Below, one piece after another: positions 8,603 through 16,462 of a stretch of DNA of 37,262 nucleotides. A model generated the notes under the pieces. The model was not told the DNA's origin. It saw only the letters and a program-made list of their open reading frames with translations, and did not search any database. This DNA is from Caldilineaceae bacterium (GTDB lineage Bacteria; Chloroflexota; Anaerolineae; Caldilineales; Caldilineaceae). The position numbers were made by a program, and so were the translations under genes. Position 1 is the stretch's first letter, and every line of letters starts with the position of its first letter. Location of the stretch: positions 1-37,262 of the forward strand of contig WTGY01000032.1 of NCBI GenBank assembly GCA_011523365.1, written 5' to 3'.

Positions 8603-9229
8603 GTGGCTGATTATACGTCCGTCACCTCTGAACTCAAGCGCGCCTACGATGCCAAAGCGGAAGAGCGAGACAGGAGACCTGTCCAGGCGTGGAGGCAGGC
8701 TTTGTGGGCGGAGCATTTGCGGCGTTTACAGGCGGAGAATTTGGTGTCACTCCTGGAAATCGGCGCCGGTACGGGTCAGGCTGGACTTTTTTTCCAGGAC
8801 GGGGGGCTGAAGGTCGTGTGCACGGACCTCTCGCCGGAGATGGTTCGATTGTGCCGTGCGAAAGGGCTGGAAGCCTATGAGATGGACTTTCTGCGGCTGG
8901 AATTTCCGGACGGCCATTTTGACAGTTTGTTCGCCCAAAACTGTCTCCTTCACGTGCCCAAGGCGGACTTTGCGAATGTCTTGCAGGAGATCCGGCGGGT
9001 GGTCAGGCCGGAGGGGTTGCTCTTCATCCTCATGCACGGTGGTCGAAGTTTCGAAGGGGTGCGGGAAGAGGACTTCTATGAGCCCAAACGCTTCTTTGCA
9101 CTATACGCTGAAGACGAGTTGCAACCGATCCTGGAACGCTATTTCCAGGTGCTTTCCTTCCAGGTGATAGTGAGAGAAGAGTCGAGCGCCGCCAGCTTTC
9201 AGGCGATAACTCTACGCAATCAAAGTTAG
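8603..9229 (+). CDS. Class I SAM-dependent methyltransferase
   Basis: This roughly 208-residue methyltransferase has the Rossmann-type SAM fold. Motif I is LLEIGAGTGQAG, an acidic VCTDLS end-of-strand 2 should hold the SAM ribose, and the DGHFDSLFAQNCLLHVPK and VRPEGLLFILMHGG segments are motifs of the methyltransferase 11/25 type. It starts 24 bases after the phosphofructokinase stop. A TTG at 8588 is an alternative start; GTG at 8603, with a G-run nine bases upstream, is chosen with modest confidence. The following phosphatase-like gene is 19 bases away, so the three form an operon. The methyl acceptor is unknown. Confidence 0.88.
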   Translation: MADYTSVTSELKRAYDAKAEERDRRPVQAWRQALWAEHLRRLQAENLVSLLEIGAGTGQAGLFFQDGGLKVVCTDLSPEMVRLCRAKGLEAYEMDFLRLEFPDGHFDSLFAQNCLLHVPKADFANVLQEIRRVVRPEGLLFILMHGGRSFEGVREEDFYEPKRFFALYAEDELQPILERYFQVLSFQVIVREESSAASFQAITLRNQS

Positions 9230-9248
9230 GAACCGGGGTGCGGGACCG

Positions 9249-9683
9249 ATGACGGCCACTGTATTGTTCCTCTGCACCGGAAACTACTACCGCAGTCGTT
9301 TCGCCGAGCACTTTTTCAATGAGCATGCCCGGCGAAAGAATCTGGCATGGCAGGCGAGGAGCCGCGGGCTGCAGCCAAGCCTGGAAAATCTGGGCTCCAT
9401 GTCCAGGCACGCCCTGGAGCGGCTGCGCAGGCTTGGTATGGCGCCGCGCGAACCGCTCCGTCTGCCGATGGACTTGCAGTCGTCCGACCTCATGGCTGCG
9501 GCGCTAACAATTGGAATGAATGAGGTGGAGCACCGGCCACTGATGGCGGCGCGCTTTCCAGAATGGGCGGAACGGGTGCGCTATTGGAACATTTACGACC
9601 TGGATGTGGCGGACGCAGATTCGGGGCTGGCCGCGATTGAGAATGCGGTACTGGCCCTACTGGACGAGCTCAGCGCACCTTAA
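9249..9683 (+). CDS. Low-molecular-weight protein tyrosine phosphatase-like protein
   Basis: This 144-residue protein carries the CX5R(S) phosphate-binding loop CTGNYYRS right after the first strand (VLFLCTGN), as in LMW tyrosine phosphatases and arsenate reductases of the same fold. The late WNIYDLDVADAD region could give the general-acid Asp. It is the last gene of the phosphofructokinase-methyltransferase operon. Its 3' end overlaps the convergent oxidoreductase gene by 14 bases. Arsenate reductase, protein phosphatase and other small phosphatase roles cannot be separated by sequence reading. No arsenic resistance genes are nearby. Confidence 0.83.
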   Translation: MTATVLFLCTGNYYRSRFAEHFFNEHARRKNLAWQARSRGLQPSLENLGSMSRHALERLRRLGMAPREPLRLPMDLQSSDLMAAALTIGMNEVEHRPLMAARFPEWAERVRYWNIYDLDVADADSGLAAIENAVLALLDELSAP

Positions 9684-10650
9684 GCACTATTTTGCCTATG
9701 TTCTCGTAGTCTCGCATGCGCTCGTGGGCGGCATGAGCATCGGAGACGGGCATCACCTTGTCGATGACGGGACGAATCGAGCCCTCCTCGATTTGCCCCC
9801 AAAACTGCTGTCGGAAGCGCCGAATTATCTCCGCCTTTTCTGCGACGGGCCGGGCGCGCAAAACCGAGCCGATCAAGCGGGCGCGCTTGCCCATCAGCTG
9901 CCTGATATCAACCTGTGCTTCCGAACCGCCCAGCGTGGCGATGAATACGAGGCGGCCCTTCACTTTCAGCAGGCTGATATTTCGCACCAGGTATTCTGCC
10001 CCCACCATGTCGAGGATGACGTCGACGCCCTCCCCTTGGGTGTACTCAAGCGTTCTGGCTACGAAGTCCTCAGTCCGATAGTTGACGGCCAGATCGGCGC
10101 CCTGGTTTTTGCAGGTTTCCACTTTGTCAGGGCGTCCGGCGGTCGTGATGACGCGCCCTCCAGCACCCTTTGCCAGTTGGATGGCGGCGGTGCCTACGCC
10201 GCTCGCGCCACCGTGGATGAGGATGGTCTCACCGGGCTGGAAACCGGCTTCCATGAAGATATTGACGTATGCGGTCAGGTAGACTTCGGGGAGGCAGGCG
10301 GCTTCTTCGAAGGACCAGCCGGTGGGAATCGGAATCAGGAGGCGCTGGTCGACGGCTACTTTTTCGGCATAGCCGCCGCCGGCGAGGAGCGCGCAAGCCC
10401 GGTCGCCCACCTTCCATTCCTCTACTTCAGAGCCGATTTCCAGGATCTCTCCCGACATGTCCAAACCCATGATGTGCGGCGCACCTGGAGGGGGACGATA
10501 GTTTCCTTCGGCTTGAGACAGGTCGGCGCGATTGAGCGTGGTTGCGTGGATTGAAACGAGCAATTCGCCTGGCTGCGGGACCGGGTCTTCCACCTCCTTC
10601 CAGACTAACTGATGACCTGATTGTGTCTGTTCTACTTCGATAGCGTGCAT
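9670..10650 (-). CDS. NADPH:quinone oxidoreductase family protein (zinc-less medium-chain reductase)
   Basis: This 326-residue medium-chain dehydrogenase/reductase belongs to the quinone-oxidoreductase/PIG3 group. Near the start are TTLNRADLSQAEGNYRPPPG and the GLDMSGEILEIGS segment. ILIHGGASGVGTAAIQLAK is the nucleotide-binding loop and GVDVILDMVGAEYL follows. The structural zinc cysteines of alcohol dehydrogenases are absent. It probably reduces quinones or activated alkenes with NADPH. A longer reading from 10818 is open, but the ATG at 10650 begins the family's standard N-terminus and has AAGGA about ten bases upstream. It ends 14 bases inside the convergent phosphatase-like gene. Confidence 0.92.
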   Translation of the reverse strand: MHAIEVEQTQSGHQLVWKEVEDPVPQPGELLVSIHATTLNRADLSQAEGNYRPPPGAPHIMGLDMSGEILEIGSEVEEWKVGDRACALLAGGGYAEKVAVDQRLLIPIPTGWSFEEAACLPEVYLTAYVNIFMEAGFQPGETILIHGGASGVGTAAIQLAKGAGGRVITTAGRPDKVETCKNQGADLAVNYRTEDFVARTLEYTQGEGVDVILDMVGAEYLVRNISLLKVKGRLVFIATLGGSEAQVDIRQLMGKRARLIGSVLRARPVAEKAEIIRRFRQQFWGQIEEGSIRPVIDKVMPVSDAHAAHERMRDYENIGKIVLKVR

Positions 10651-10789
10651 GGATCCGTTCCTTCGTGATTGCCAACTGTGTCCTACCTGTTGGGATGGAA
10701 AATGCTCAGACCATTTGGTTGGATGGGCCTGATGTCGGCTAATAGGATTGGGGGGTGAAATGGCTGTGAGGAGAATCCTCTGAGCAGCG

Positions 10790-11518
10790 CTATTCGACCT
10801 CGAGTTGCTCAGGGTCAAGCTGGTGCCAGAAGACCGACCCGGACTCCAATGCTTCGTTAATCCGGTTGTCTTTGTACAGGCCGGCTACTGCAGCGATCGA
10901 GCGCTTTCCGGTAAACCGCGTCATTAAGTCGGCGTTTCGGATTGCTCTTACGGTATCCCGGCCATTGGCGGTAAAGGAGATTTCAACGGCAACGTAGCAT
11001 GTTTCTCCGTCTTTGTCGGCTGCCTCCAATATGAGGTGGGCGCGGCGAAAGCTTCTCAGATCGCTTGTGGAAATGTCTGATGTATCGGCAGACTCGGAAA
11101 ACTCCCATAGCTCTTCCCTGGTCAAAGTCCTGGGATATCGTAGGCCCAGATCGTCGGCAATCATAAAGGCGTCATCAATCGCGGCATTTCGCACGTGAGC
11201 GGCCGCGATGGGGGCGATTTCATTGCGAAGTTTCTGTATACTGTTCATCACTGATTCGAATCTGGAATCAGCTGCGTCGATTCTGGCGTCCACTGGGTCA
11301 AACCTGGTGTCATGCTGAGCCTAACGAACTTCAATTGCGTCCAAGCGCTTGCTTGTAGAATCGGCAAAGTTATCCACAGTTTCGGTTAGCCTAGCCATCG
11401 TTTGGGGAAGTTCGAGGACTTCCCTCGACAGCAGCCTAACGCGCATGGCTTCGACCCACTCAGGGTGATTGTCAATGATCCGCACAAGATCTTCAATTGT
11501 ATTGATAGCGGTAGTCAT
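10790..11518 (-). pseudogene. Coiled-coil protein gene interrupted by one in-frame TAG
   Basis: Two fragments, 11518 to 11321 and 11293 to 10790, are in the same frame. They are separated only by a TAG codon at 11323-11321 and ten sense codons (AQHDTRFDP then VDARID). The N-part, IEDLVRIIDNHPEWVEAMR then a coiled coil ending RLDAIEVR, runs smoothly into RFDPVDARIDAADSRFESVMNSIQ. The C-part has DDLGLRYPRTLTREELWEF, TSDLRSFRRAHLI and the VAVEISFTANGRDTVRAIRNAD segment, ending VFWHQLDPEQLEVE. Without the stop the product would be about 242 residues. One substitution (CAG, AAG or GAG to TAG) explains it. A second start at GTG 11293 could still express the C-part. The C-domain resembles PD-(D/E)XK-like proteins only weakly, and its function is unknown. 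Confidence 0.75.
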
Positions 11519-11641
11519 CATTTTCCGATCTCAATCAGTACAGTAGCCATTTTGGCAATTGCCAAAGAGATGGCCCAAGCCAAGGTTCGCACAAGCGTTC
11601 TTTTCAACAGTACACTTCATGGTTCAGTGCGGCCCAAAACG

Positions 11642-11664
11642 AAAAAGAGGTCCAGACACTCTTT
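11642..11664 (-). terminator. Probable intrinsic terminator of the dehydratase gene
   Basis: On the minus strand, 15 bases after the TAG of the enolase-superfamily gene, AAAGAG pairs with CTCTTT around a nine-base loop. The right arm runs into two more T, giving five in a row. The stem is short and A/T rich, so termination may be partial. Confidence 0.45.
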
Positions 11665-11679
11665 CATATGTAGAGAGGT

Positions 11680-12819
11680 CTACTGATATGCCAGAGAGCC
11701 ATCCGGGCGAATGAGGAATGGCCTGTGCCAGGAGCGGCCGGGATGCGCGGCGAGGGCTTCCAGATTGAGGTCGATGCCGAGGCCGGGCCGGTCGGGCAGC
11801 TCAAGGTAGCCGTCCATAAGCTTGATGGGTTCGTCTACTATTTCGGCGCGTCGTCCTTCATCGGCCTTGTACTCCAAAATCATGAAGTTCGAGGTGCTGG
11901 CGGCGAAATGGACGTTGACTGCGGTGGCGACAGGTCCGCATGGATTGTGTGGGGCGACACTGGCGTAATGGACCTCGGCCATTGAGGCGATTTTTTTCAT
12001 CTCCCAGAGGCCGCCGGTAATGCAGATGTCGGGTTGGATGATGTCCACGGCGTGGTAGCCCAACAGCTCGCGGAATTCGTGGCGGCTGTAGAGCATTTCG
12101 CCGGTGGCGATGGGAACGTTTACCTTGTTGCTGAGTTTGGCGAGGGCTTCATAGTTTTCGGGGCGAAGGGGCTCTTCGACGAAGAAGGGACGGAAGGGGG
12201 CCACCACTTCACAGAGTTGGGCGGCGCGGCCGATCTCAAGGATGCGGGCGTGGGGATCGAGTCCGATATCGATGTCCGGTCCGACCGCATCGCGCACGGC
12301 TGCAACGCGTCGCTCGGTTTCGCGAAGGGCTCGATTCCAAGGCATCTGGTGCCAGCCGGAGGGCAGGGGGCCCATTTTGAGTGCGGTGTAGCCGTAGGTC
12401 TGGATGAGACGGATGGCATCCTCGGCTGCCTCTTGGGGCGTTTCGCCGCCTATGCTCTGGTAGACGCGAACGCGGTTGCGGGCTTTGCCGCCAACAAGCC
12501 TGTAGACGGGCAGACCGGCGGCCTTGCCGGCGATGTCCCACAGGGCGTGTTCGATGCCGCTGATGGCGGCGTTTACGACTGAGCCGCCAGGGAAACGGCC
12601 GCCAGCGTACATGAGGTGATAGAGTCCTTCGATGTCGCGGGGGTCCCGGCCGGTGATCCACTCTGCGAAGTCGTGAATGGCGGCGACGGTAGCGCCGTCG
12701 GGCCCGCAGGAGAATGGCTCGCCAACACCGTGGATGCCCTCGTCAGTGTGGACGACGACGTAGGGTATCGAGCGATTGGCCAGTTCGGTCAAGTGCGTGT
12801 CGATGCGTGTAATTTTCAT
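11680..12819 (-). CDS. Enolase-superfamily sugar-acid dehydratase (mandelate racemase/D-galactonate dehydratase-like)
   Basis: This 379-residue enzyme is a mandelate racemase/muconate lactonizing family member, most like the galactonate/mannonate dehydratase subgroup. It has the N-terminal capping domain and then a barrel with LDPHA (metal ligand Asp188, His190), VEEP (Glu215), TGE (Glu241), QPDICITGG at 262-270 and APHNPCGP with a likely catalytic His291. It should remove water from an aldonic acid using Mg2+ in the cytoplasm. AGGAG eight bases before the ATG supports the start. It is transcribed alone, with a probable terminator 15 bases after its stop. Which sugar acid it uses cannot be read from the sequence. 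Confidence 0.93.
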   Translation of the reverse strand: MKITRIDTHLTELANRSIPYVVVHTDEGIHGVGEPFSCGPDGATVAAIHDFAEWITGRDPRDIEGLYHLMYAGGRFPGGSVVNAAISGIEHALWDIAGKAAGLPVYRLVGGKARNRVRVYQSIGGETPQEAAEDAIRLIQTYGYTALKMGPLPSGWHQMPWNRALRETERRVAAVRDAVGPDIDIGLDPHARILEIGRAAQLCEVVAPFRPFFVEEPLRPENYEALAKLSNKVNVPIATGEMLYSRHEFRELLGYHAVDIIQPDICITGGLWEMKKIASMAEVHYASVAPHNPCGPVATAVNVHFAASTSNFMILEYKADEGRRAEIVDEPIKLMDGYLELPDRPGLGIDLNLEALAAHPGRSWHRPFLIRPDGSLAYQ

Positions 12820-12893
12820 GGGAATAGCTCCTGTGGCGGAATACAGGAATTATCGTTTACTGTGCGATGTGTGTCAAGCCTTTCAGAGTGTTC

Positions 12894-12914
12894 GGGTGCA
12901 TCCCAGATTTGGGG
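12894..12914 (-). repeat. Inverted fragment of the composite repeat (GGGATGCACCC motif)
   Basis: The minus strand reads CCCCAAATCTGGGATGCACCC. It closely matches CCCCATTTTGGGATGCACCC at 6163-6181 of copy C. It faces copy B, whose hairpin begins about 200 bases to the right. The rest of 12915-13112 holds no recognisable gene. Confidence 0.5.
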
Positions 12915-13112
12915 TGGGAACAGTCTGGCGGGGAATCCATGGCGGCGGTGGCTGAAATTGTTTGCCGTCTTTGGGCGAGACGCAGTGCAGGCACAGGGCC
13001 GGCACGAACGGGGACCTGATGGGACTGGCGGGACGTGGTCGGGCTGGACACCTTCGATTAGGCACCTGTCACCAATGTCGACACCAGGTCGGCGAGGCAG
13101 TAGAGGGGGCGT

Positions 13113-13300
13113 TGCGGGGGCGGAGCCCCCGCACAAGGGAGGGCCGAATAGGCCCGACCGCCCAGAACTGCAGCAGTTAGTAGTCAGTAGTTAGTAGTCA
13201 GAGACGGCGTCTGGTCTGCCTCAGAGTTGATCGCGGACTGGATATGGCTCCGTTGCTACATGAGGGACTGGCAGGTTTTGCCCTTGTATTGGGATGCACG
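13113..13300 (+). repeat. Dispersed composite intergenic repeat, copy B (complete)
   Basis: The best preserved copy. It opens with a 9-bp stem hairpin (TGCGGGGGC at 13113-13121, loop GGA, GCCCCCGCA at 13125-13133). Then come GGGCC...GGCCC at 13141-13155, the 7-bp AGTAGTC-type tandem units, CAGAGACGGCG at 13199 and TTGGGATGCAC at 13289. Bases 13119-13209 match 1-91 with two differences. Bases 13301-13484 show no gene. Confidence 0.75.
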
Positions 13301-13484
13301 TTTCTTGCCTTCTCGATTGACATATCACTGTTGCTGTGCTTTTATGGCGGGCACATGGGGAGACAGCACCGTCACTTCAACGGGCGGACCCGATTGCATT
13401 ACACATGTCTCTCATCGACACGAATTGCCCTAGAGGAAGTGGACGTTGGAGAACTGCCCTTCCATTGGGAGGCCGCGCCGAAAG

Positions 13485-14222
13485 ATGAACCGAATTGAGA
13501 TACAGATCGCGGTTGCGAAGGTGTCAAAGTACGCGTCCAGCGAGAGTGGGGACACGGTTGAGGTCGTGGAGCGTCCTCACGGCGGGATCAGTATCGTGGT
13601 TTCAGACGGTCAGCGAAGTGGACGCAGCGCGAAGGCGATCAGCAATGTGGTGGCGCGGAAGGCGATGAGCCTGATTGCTGAAGGGGTGCGGGACGGGGCG
13701 GTGGCGCGGGCGACGCACGATTACTTGCGCACGAATCGGGGGGGTAAGGTCAGCGCGGAGCTGGTCATTGCGAGCGTGGATCTGGTTACGGAGACGCTCG
13801 TACTCAGCCGTAACAGCCGCTGTCCAGTCTTGGTACAGCGGGATGGCGGGACGGAGTGGTTAGACGAAGAGTGCGACGCTATTGGGATTTATCGAAATAC
13901 AAAACCAAATATCGTTGAACTTCCGCTTGAGCCTGGTTTGACGGCGGTTGTATTTACCGATGGGATTTGGAGCGCCGGGCACCGAAGCGGCGGCGCGATG
14001 GATGTTGCGGGCGCGGCCTGTTTGAACGAAGGAAGCGAGAAGAGCAGCGATGTTGGTGTGGGAGAGAACACCGCCAAGGGGATAGCCGATCGCGTCCTGG
14101 AAGCGGCGCTTGAACTGGATAACGGACGGCCACGAGACGACTCGACTGTCCTCGTGATCAGGGTTGATTCGCATCAGTGGGAGCAGAAGATCCGCCGCAT
14201 GGAGATTTCTCTGCCCATTTAG
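13485..14222 (+). CDS. SpoIIE-type PP2C-like serine phosphatase domain protein
   Basis: This 245-residue protein consists of a single PPM/SpoIIE-type phosphatase domain. [17 protein letters not shown] corresponds to the first metal-binding DG(H)G motif. [13 protein letters not shown] is the SpoIIE-type TDG motif, and [10 protein letters not shown] is the final Asp-Asp metal motif. No sensor, HAMP or PAS domain is attached, and no anti-sigma or STAS partner gene is adjacent. Such stand-alone enzymes usually dephosphorylate anti-sigma-factor antagonists in partner-switching regulation. An upstream TTG at 13446 is open, but the ATG at 13485 with an upstream GGGAGG is the better start. The target is unknown. 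Confidence 0.85.
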   Translation: MNRIEIQIAVAKVSKYASSESGDTVEVVERPHGGISIVVSDGQRSGRSAKAISNVVARKAMSLIAEGVRDGAVARATHDYLRTNRGGKVSAELVIASVDLVTETLVLSRNSRCPVLVQRDGGTEWLDEECDAIGIYRNTKPNIVELPLEPGLTAVVFTDGIWSAGHRSGGAMDVAGAACLNEGSEKSSDVGVGENTAKGIADRVLEAALELDNGRPRDDSTVLVIRVDSHQWEQKIRRMEISLPI

Positions 14223-14269
14223 CGTATCCTGGACCTTGCAGGCTTTATTGTAGCTCATTCCGACCGCCA

Positions 14270-14701
14270 ATGGGGGCGGTACAAGTGAATTTGGACCTTG
14301 TCAAAATCGTAGGTGTTAGCGCGGCCGGCAAATCGACACTTGTGGCCGGTTTGAGACGGCTGGGCTACAATGCCCGCCCCGTTGCCCAGGAGCACAGCCA
14401 GGTGCCTGACATGTGGCAGCGTATCCGGCCGCCAAACTGGCTGATATTTCTGGATGCGGATCTGGCGGCCCAAGGCGAGCGGCGTCCTGACGTCAGTTGG
14501 GACGAGCCCTGGCGCAGGACGGAGTTGAAGCGGCTGGCGCATGCGCGGGTCCATGCGGACCTGGTCATTGACACCAGCCTTCTTTCCCCTGAAAGCGTGC
14601 TAACCCGGGCGGTCAGTTTTCTGCGGGTGAGGTGCGTTGAGGCGGCTCCTGAGCCGCTGGTGGAGTTGCCGCGGACAGGCAGTGTTTGGCATCAGGCCTG
14701 A
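14270..14701 (+). CDS. Small P-loop NTPase/kinase-like protein
   Basis: This protein of about 143 residues shows a clear Walker A loop, GVSAAGKST, straight after the first strand (LVKIVGVSA), as in nucleoside or gluconate kinases and adenylylsulfate kinase-like proteins. LIFLDAD in the middle could be the Walker B strand, and HADLVIDTSLLSPESV is typical of small kinases whose substrate helices follow. No lid motif is recognised. The start is uncertain: ATG 14270 has no ribosome site, and GTG 14285 has a GGGGGCGG five bases upstream. It lies 47 bases after the phosphatase gene and may be co-transcribed. Confidence 0.7.
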   Translation: MGAVQVNLDLVKIVGVSAAGKSTLVAGLRRLGYNARPVAQEHSQVPDMWQRIRPPNWLIFLDADLAAQGERRPDVSWDEPWRRTELKRLAHARVHADLVIDTSLLSPESVLTRAVSFLRVRCVEAAPEPLVELPRTGSVWHQA

Positions 14702-14906
14702 CATAAGCACTCGCACAGACAACGGCTATTCCTATTTTGCCGACTTAGAAAACTCGGGGGAGATGGAGCCGTTGTGAATTTCGGATAAAAGTGGGACGCA
14801 GCAGCATGCATGGGCTGCGGCCCAACTCGAGACTTGCCATTGCAGGAGAGAATGAAGCGCAGATTCGCATGTTTTTCGGTATCAGGATTTAGAGAGGACT
14901 ACGTCA

Positions 14907-15398
14907 ATGTCAATTCAGTCTGCAGAAAGGTTGTTTGCCTTCAACAGGTGGGCCTGGAACCGAGTTTTTCTGAGTTTGGAGGCGCTTCCGGAAGAGGAGT
15001 ATTTCGCTGAACGCCCCTTCTTCTGGCACTCCCTTCATGGCCTGGCAGTCCACGGATTCAGTTCTGAGAGGAACTGGCTACTCCGATCGCGTGATGCGAT
15101 CTCGCCGCGTCCAGCGACAGCAGGGCAGTTCCCGACGTTTACAGCCTTACACGATTCCTGGGAACCATTGTGGGAAGCGTGGCAAGATTATCTCAGTTCG
15201 CTGACACCGAACACGTTAGCGAGCTCGGTCCAGTATCGGAGTGATTCTAGTGAGGTCTTCAGCATTTCACTGGAAGACGTCTTGCGCCATGTAGTTAATC
15301 ACGGTACAGAGCACCGGAGCCAGATGACACCGGTGCTGGCACAGTTGGGACATCCGACCGAGCCTCTTGACTTTGCCTATTTTGCCATGGGCGGATAA
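14907..15398 (+). CDS. DinB-family protein (first of a tandem pair)
   Basis: This 163-residue four-helix-bundle protein belongs to the DinB superfamily. Metal ligands expected in this fold are visible as histidines in SLHGLAVHG and in the C-terminal VVNHGTEHRSQM segment, the family's signature. DinB-like proteins include thiol-transferases and other metal-dependent enzymes, and many have no known role. A GAGAGGA ribosome site lies before the ATG. A paralogue with roughly half its residues identical by eye lies 534 bases downstream in the same direction, so a local duplication is likely. Both keep the HRSQMTPVLAQLGHPTEP block unchanged. Confidence 0.88.
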   Translation: MSIQSAERLFAFNRWAWNRVFLSLEALPEEEYFAERPFFWHSLHGLAVHGFSSERNWLLRSRDAISPRPATAGQFPTFTALHDSWEPLWEAWQDYLSSLTPNTLASSVQYRSDSSEVFSISLEDVLRHVVNHGTEHRSQMTPVLAQLGHPTEPLDFAYFAMGG

Positions 15399-15931
15399 TC
15401 GTGGGACTGGATGCCTTGGTTTGACGGGGAGGCGGTTGAATGGCGGGGCGAGTACTTTTTCAGATGGCATAAGTGATAGACACATCCCTGAAGTCCGGAG
15501 GAGAGCGAAGTCCTGAAGTCAGCAGGATTGAGTCGGAAGACGGAACCGAAACGCATAGGGGGTATAGTGCCGACTGCCTCGCGTAACTCATCCCCGACAG
15601 CTGCCTCCTCTTCACTGCAGATAACCTGAAGACGACAGTCGTCTTTTTTCGACATCACAACGGTCAGTCGGTACTTGGCACCTTGGTTCGGGTGCCGAAA
15701 AGAAAAGCGCCTGGCATAAGAACAGCCTCAGATCATACAGAGAAGGTTGACAATTCAGCCTGTGCGTGCTATACACTCTCCGTGGTTGCTGCGCGCGCCG
15801 GCCATGTGGGAATGAGGCAGGCCATGCAAGCCCCATGCCCCACCGACTCACTCATATATGGGTAATAGCGCCAGTGCGGGAAAGCCGCATCTGAGCGCGA
15901 CCTGCAATCTCCTTCTGAAAGGATAAGACAG
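15399..15931. other. Interval between the DinB paralogues
   Basis: No recognisable gene. A minus-strand frame, 15658 to 15377, is open for 93 codons but matches no family I know and enters the DinB gene. The one clear structure is the hairpin plus T run at 15629-15649. The G+C content is lower than in the flanking genes. Confidence 0.4.
15629..15649 (+). terminator. Candidate intrinsic terminator
   Basis: AAGACGA at 15629-15635 pairs perfectly with TCGTCTT at 15639-15645 around a three-base loop. The right arm runs directly into TTTT, six T in total with the arm. It lies 230 bases after the first DinB gene. It could end a transcript with a long 3' region or an unannotated small RNA. Confidence 0.5.
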
Positions 15932-16444
15932 ATGTCTGTTCATTCAACAGGCAGGCTTTTTGAATACAACAAATGGGCTTGGCGAAAGGTGTTTCCCAGT
16001 TTGGAAGCGCTCACGGTAGAGGAGTACTTTGCCGAACGCCCTTTCTTCTGGGAGTCGCTGCACGGGCTGGCTGCTCACGGCTACGGTGCTGAACGGGTGT
16101 GGCTGCAAAGGATTGGAGGCCAAAGCCCTGCGAGTTTGCCGGCTGCGTCGGACTTTGCTTCCTTCGCCGAACTGCGGACGGCCTGGGAATCATTGTGGAG
16201 CGAATGGCAGGATTATGTTGACTCGTTGACGGCCAGAGGGCTCGAAGAGTTTCTCCATTACCGCGTCTCTGAAGGCCATGAAATGGCGATAAGGATGGAT
16301 GATGTTCTGCGGCACGTGTTCAATCATGCTACTGAGCACCGCAGCCAGATGACTCCGGTACTGGCCCAGTTGGGGCATCCAACGGAGCCGCTCGGCTATG
16401 GTCGATTTGCGGCGACGAACAAGCCGTTGGTGCCGGGTTCCTGA
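15932..16444 (+). CDS. DinB-family protein (second of a tandem pair)
   Basis: This 170-residue DinB-superfamily protein is the paralogue of the one at 14907. Shared landmarks are EEYFAERPFFW, SLHGLA(A/V)HG, the DVLRHV(F/V)NH(A/G)TEHRSQM block and AQLGHPTEPL. The expected metal-binding histidines are therefore kept in both. AAAGGA eight bases before the ATG supports the start. The iolB gene begins 18 bases after its stop, so it may be the first gene transcribed with the inositol cluster. No link of DinB proteins to inositol breakdown is known to me, so a functional link is not claimed. Confidence 0.88.
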   Translation: MSVHSTGRLFEYNKWAWRKVFPSLEALTVEEYFAERPFFWESLHGLAAHGYGAERVWLQRIGGQSPASLPAASDFASFAELRTAWESLWSEWQDYVDSLTARGLEEFLHYRVSEGHEMAIRMDDVLRHVFNHATEHRSQMTPVLAQLGHPTEPLGYGRFAATNKPLVPGS

Positions 16445-16462
16445 CCGAAGTAAGGAAAGAAG

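Noticed and set aside
13446..13484. Upstream TTG start for the SpoIIE-type gene
   Set aside because: No ribosome site, and the N-terminal residues before the ATG at 13485 do not look like family sequence.
15377..15658. 93-codon minus-strand frame between the DinB genes
   Set aside because: Runs into the DinB coding region, has no recognisable family, and the interval contains a terminator-like hairpin on the other strand.
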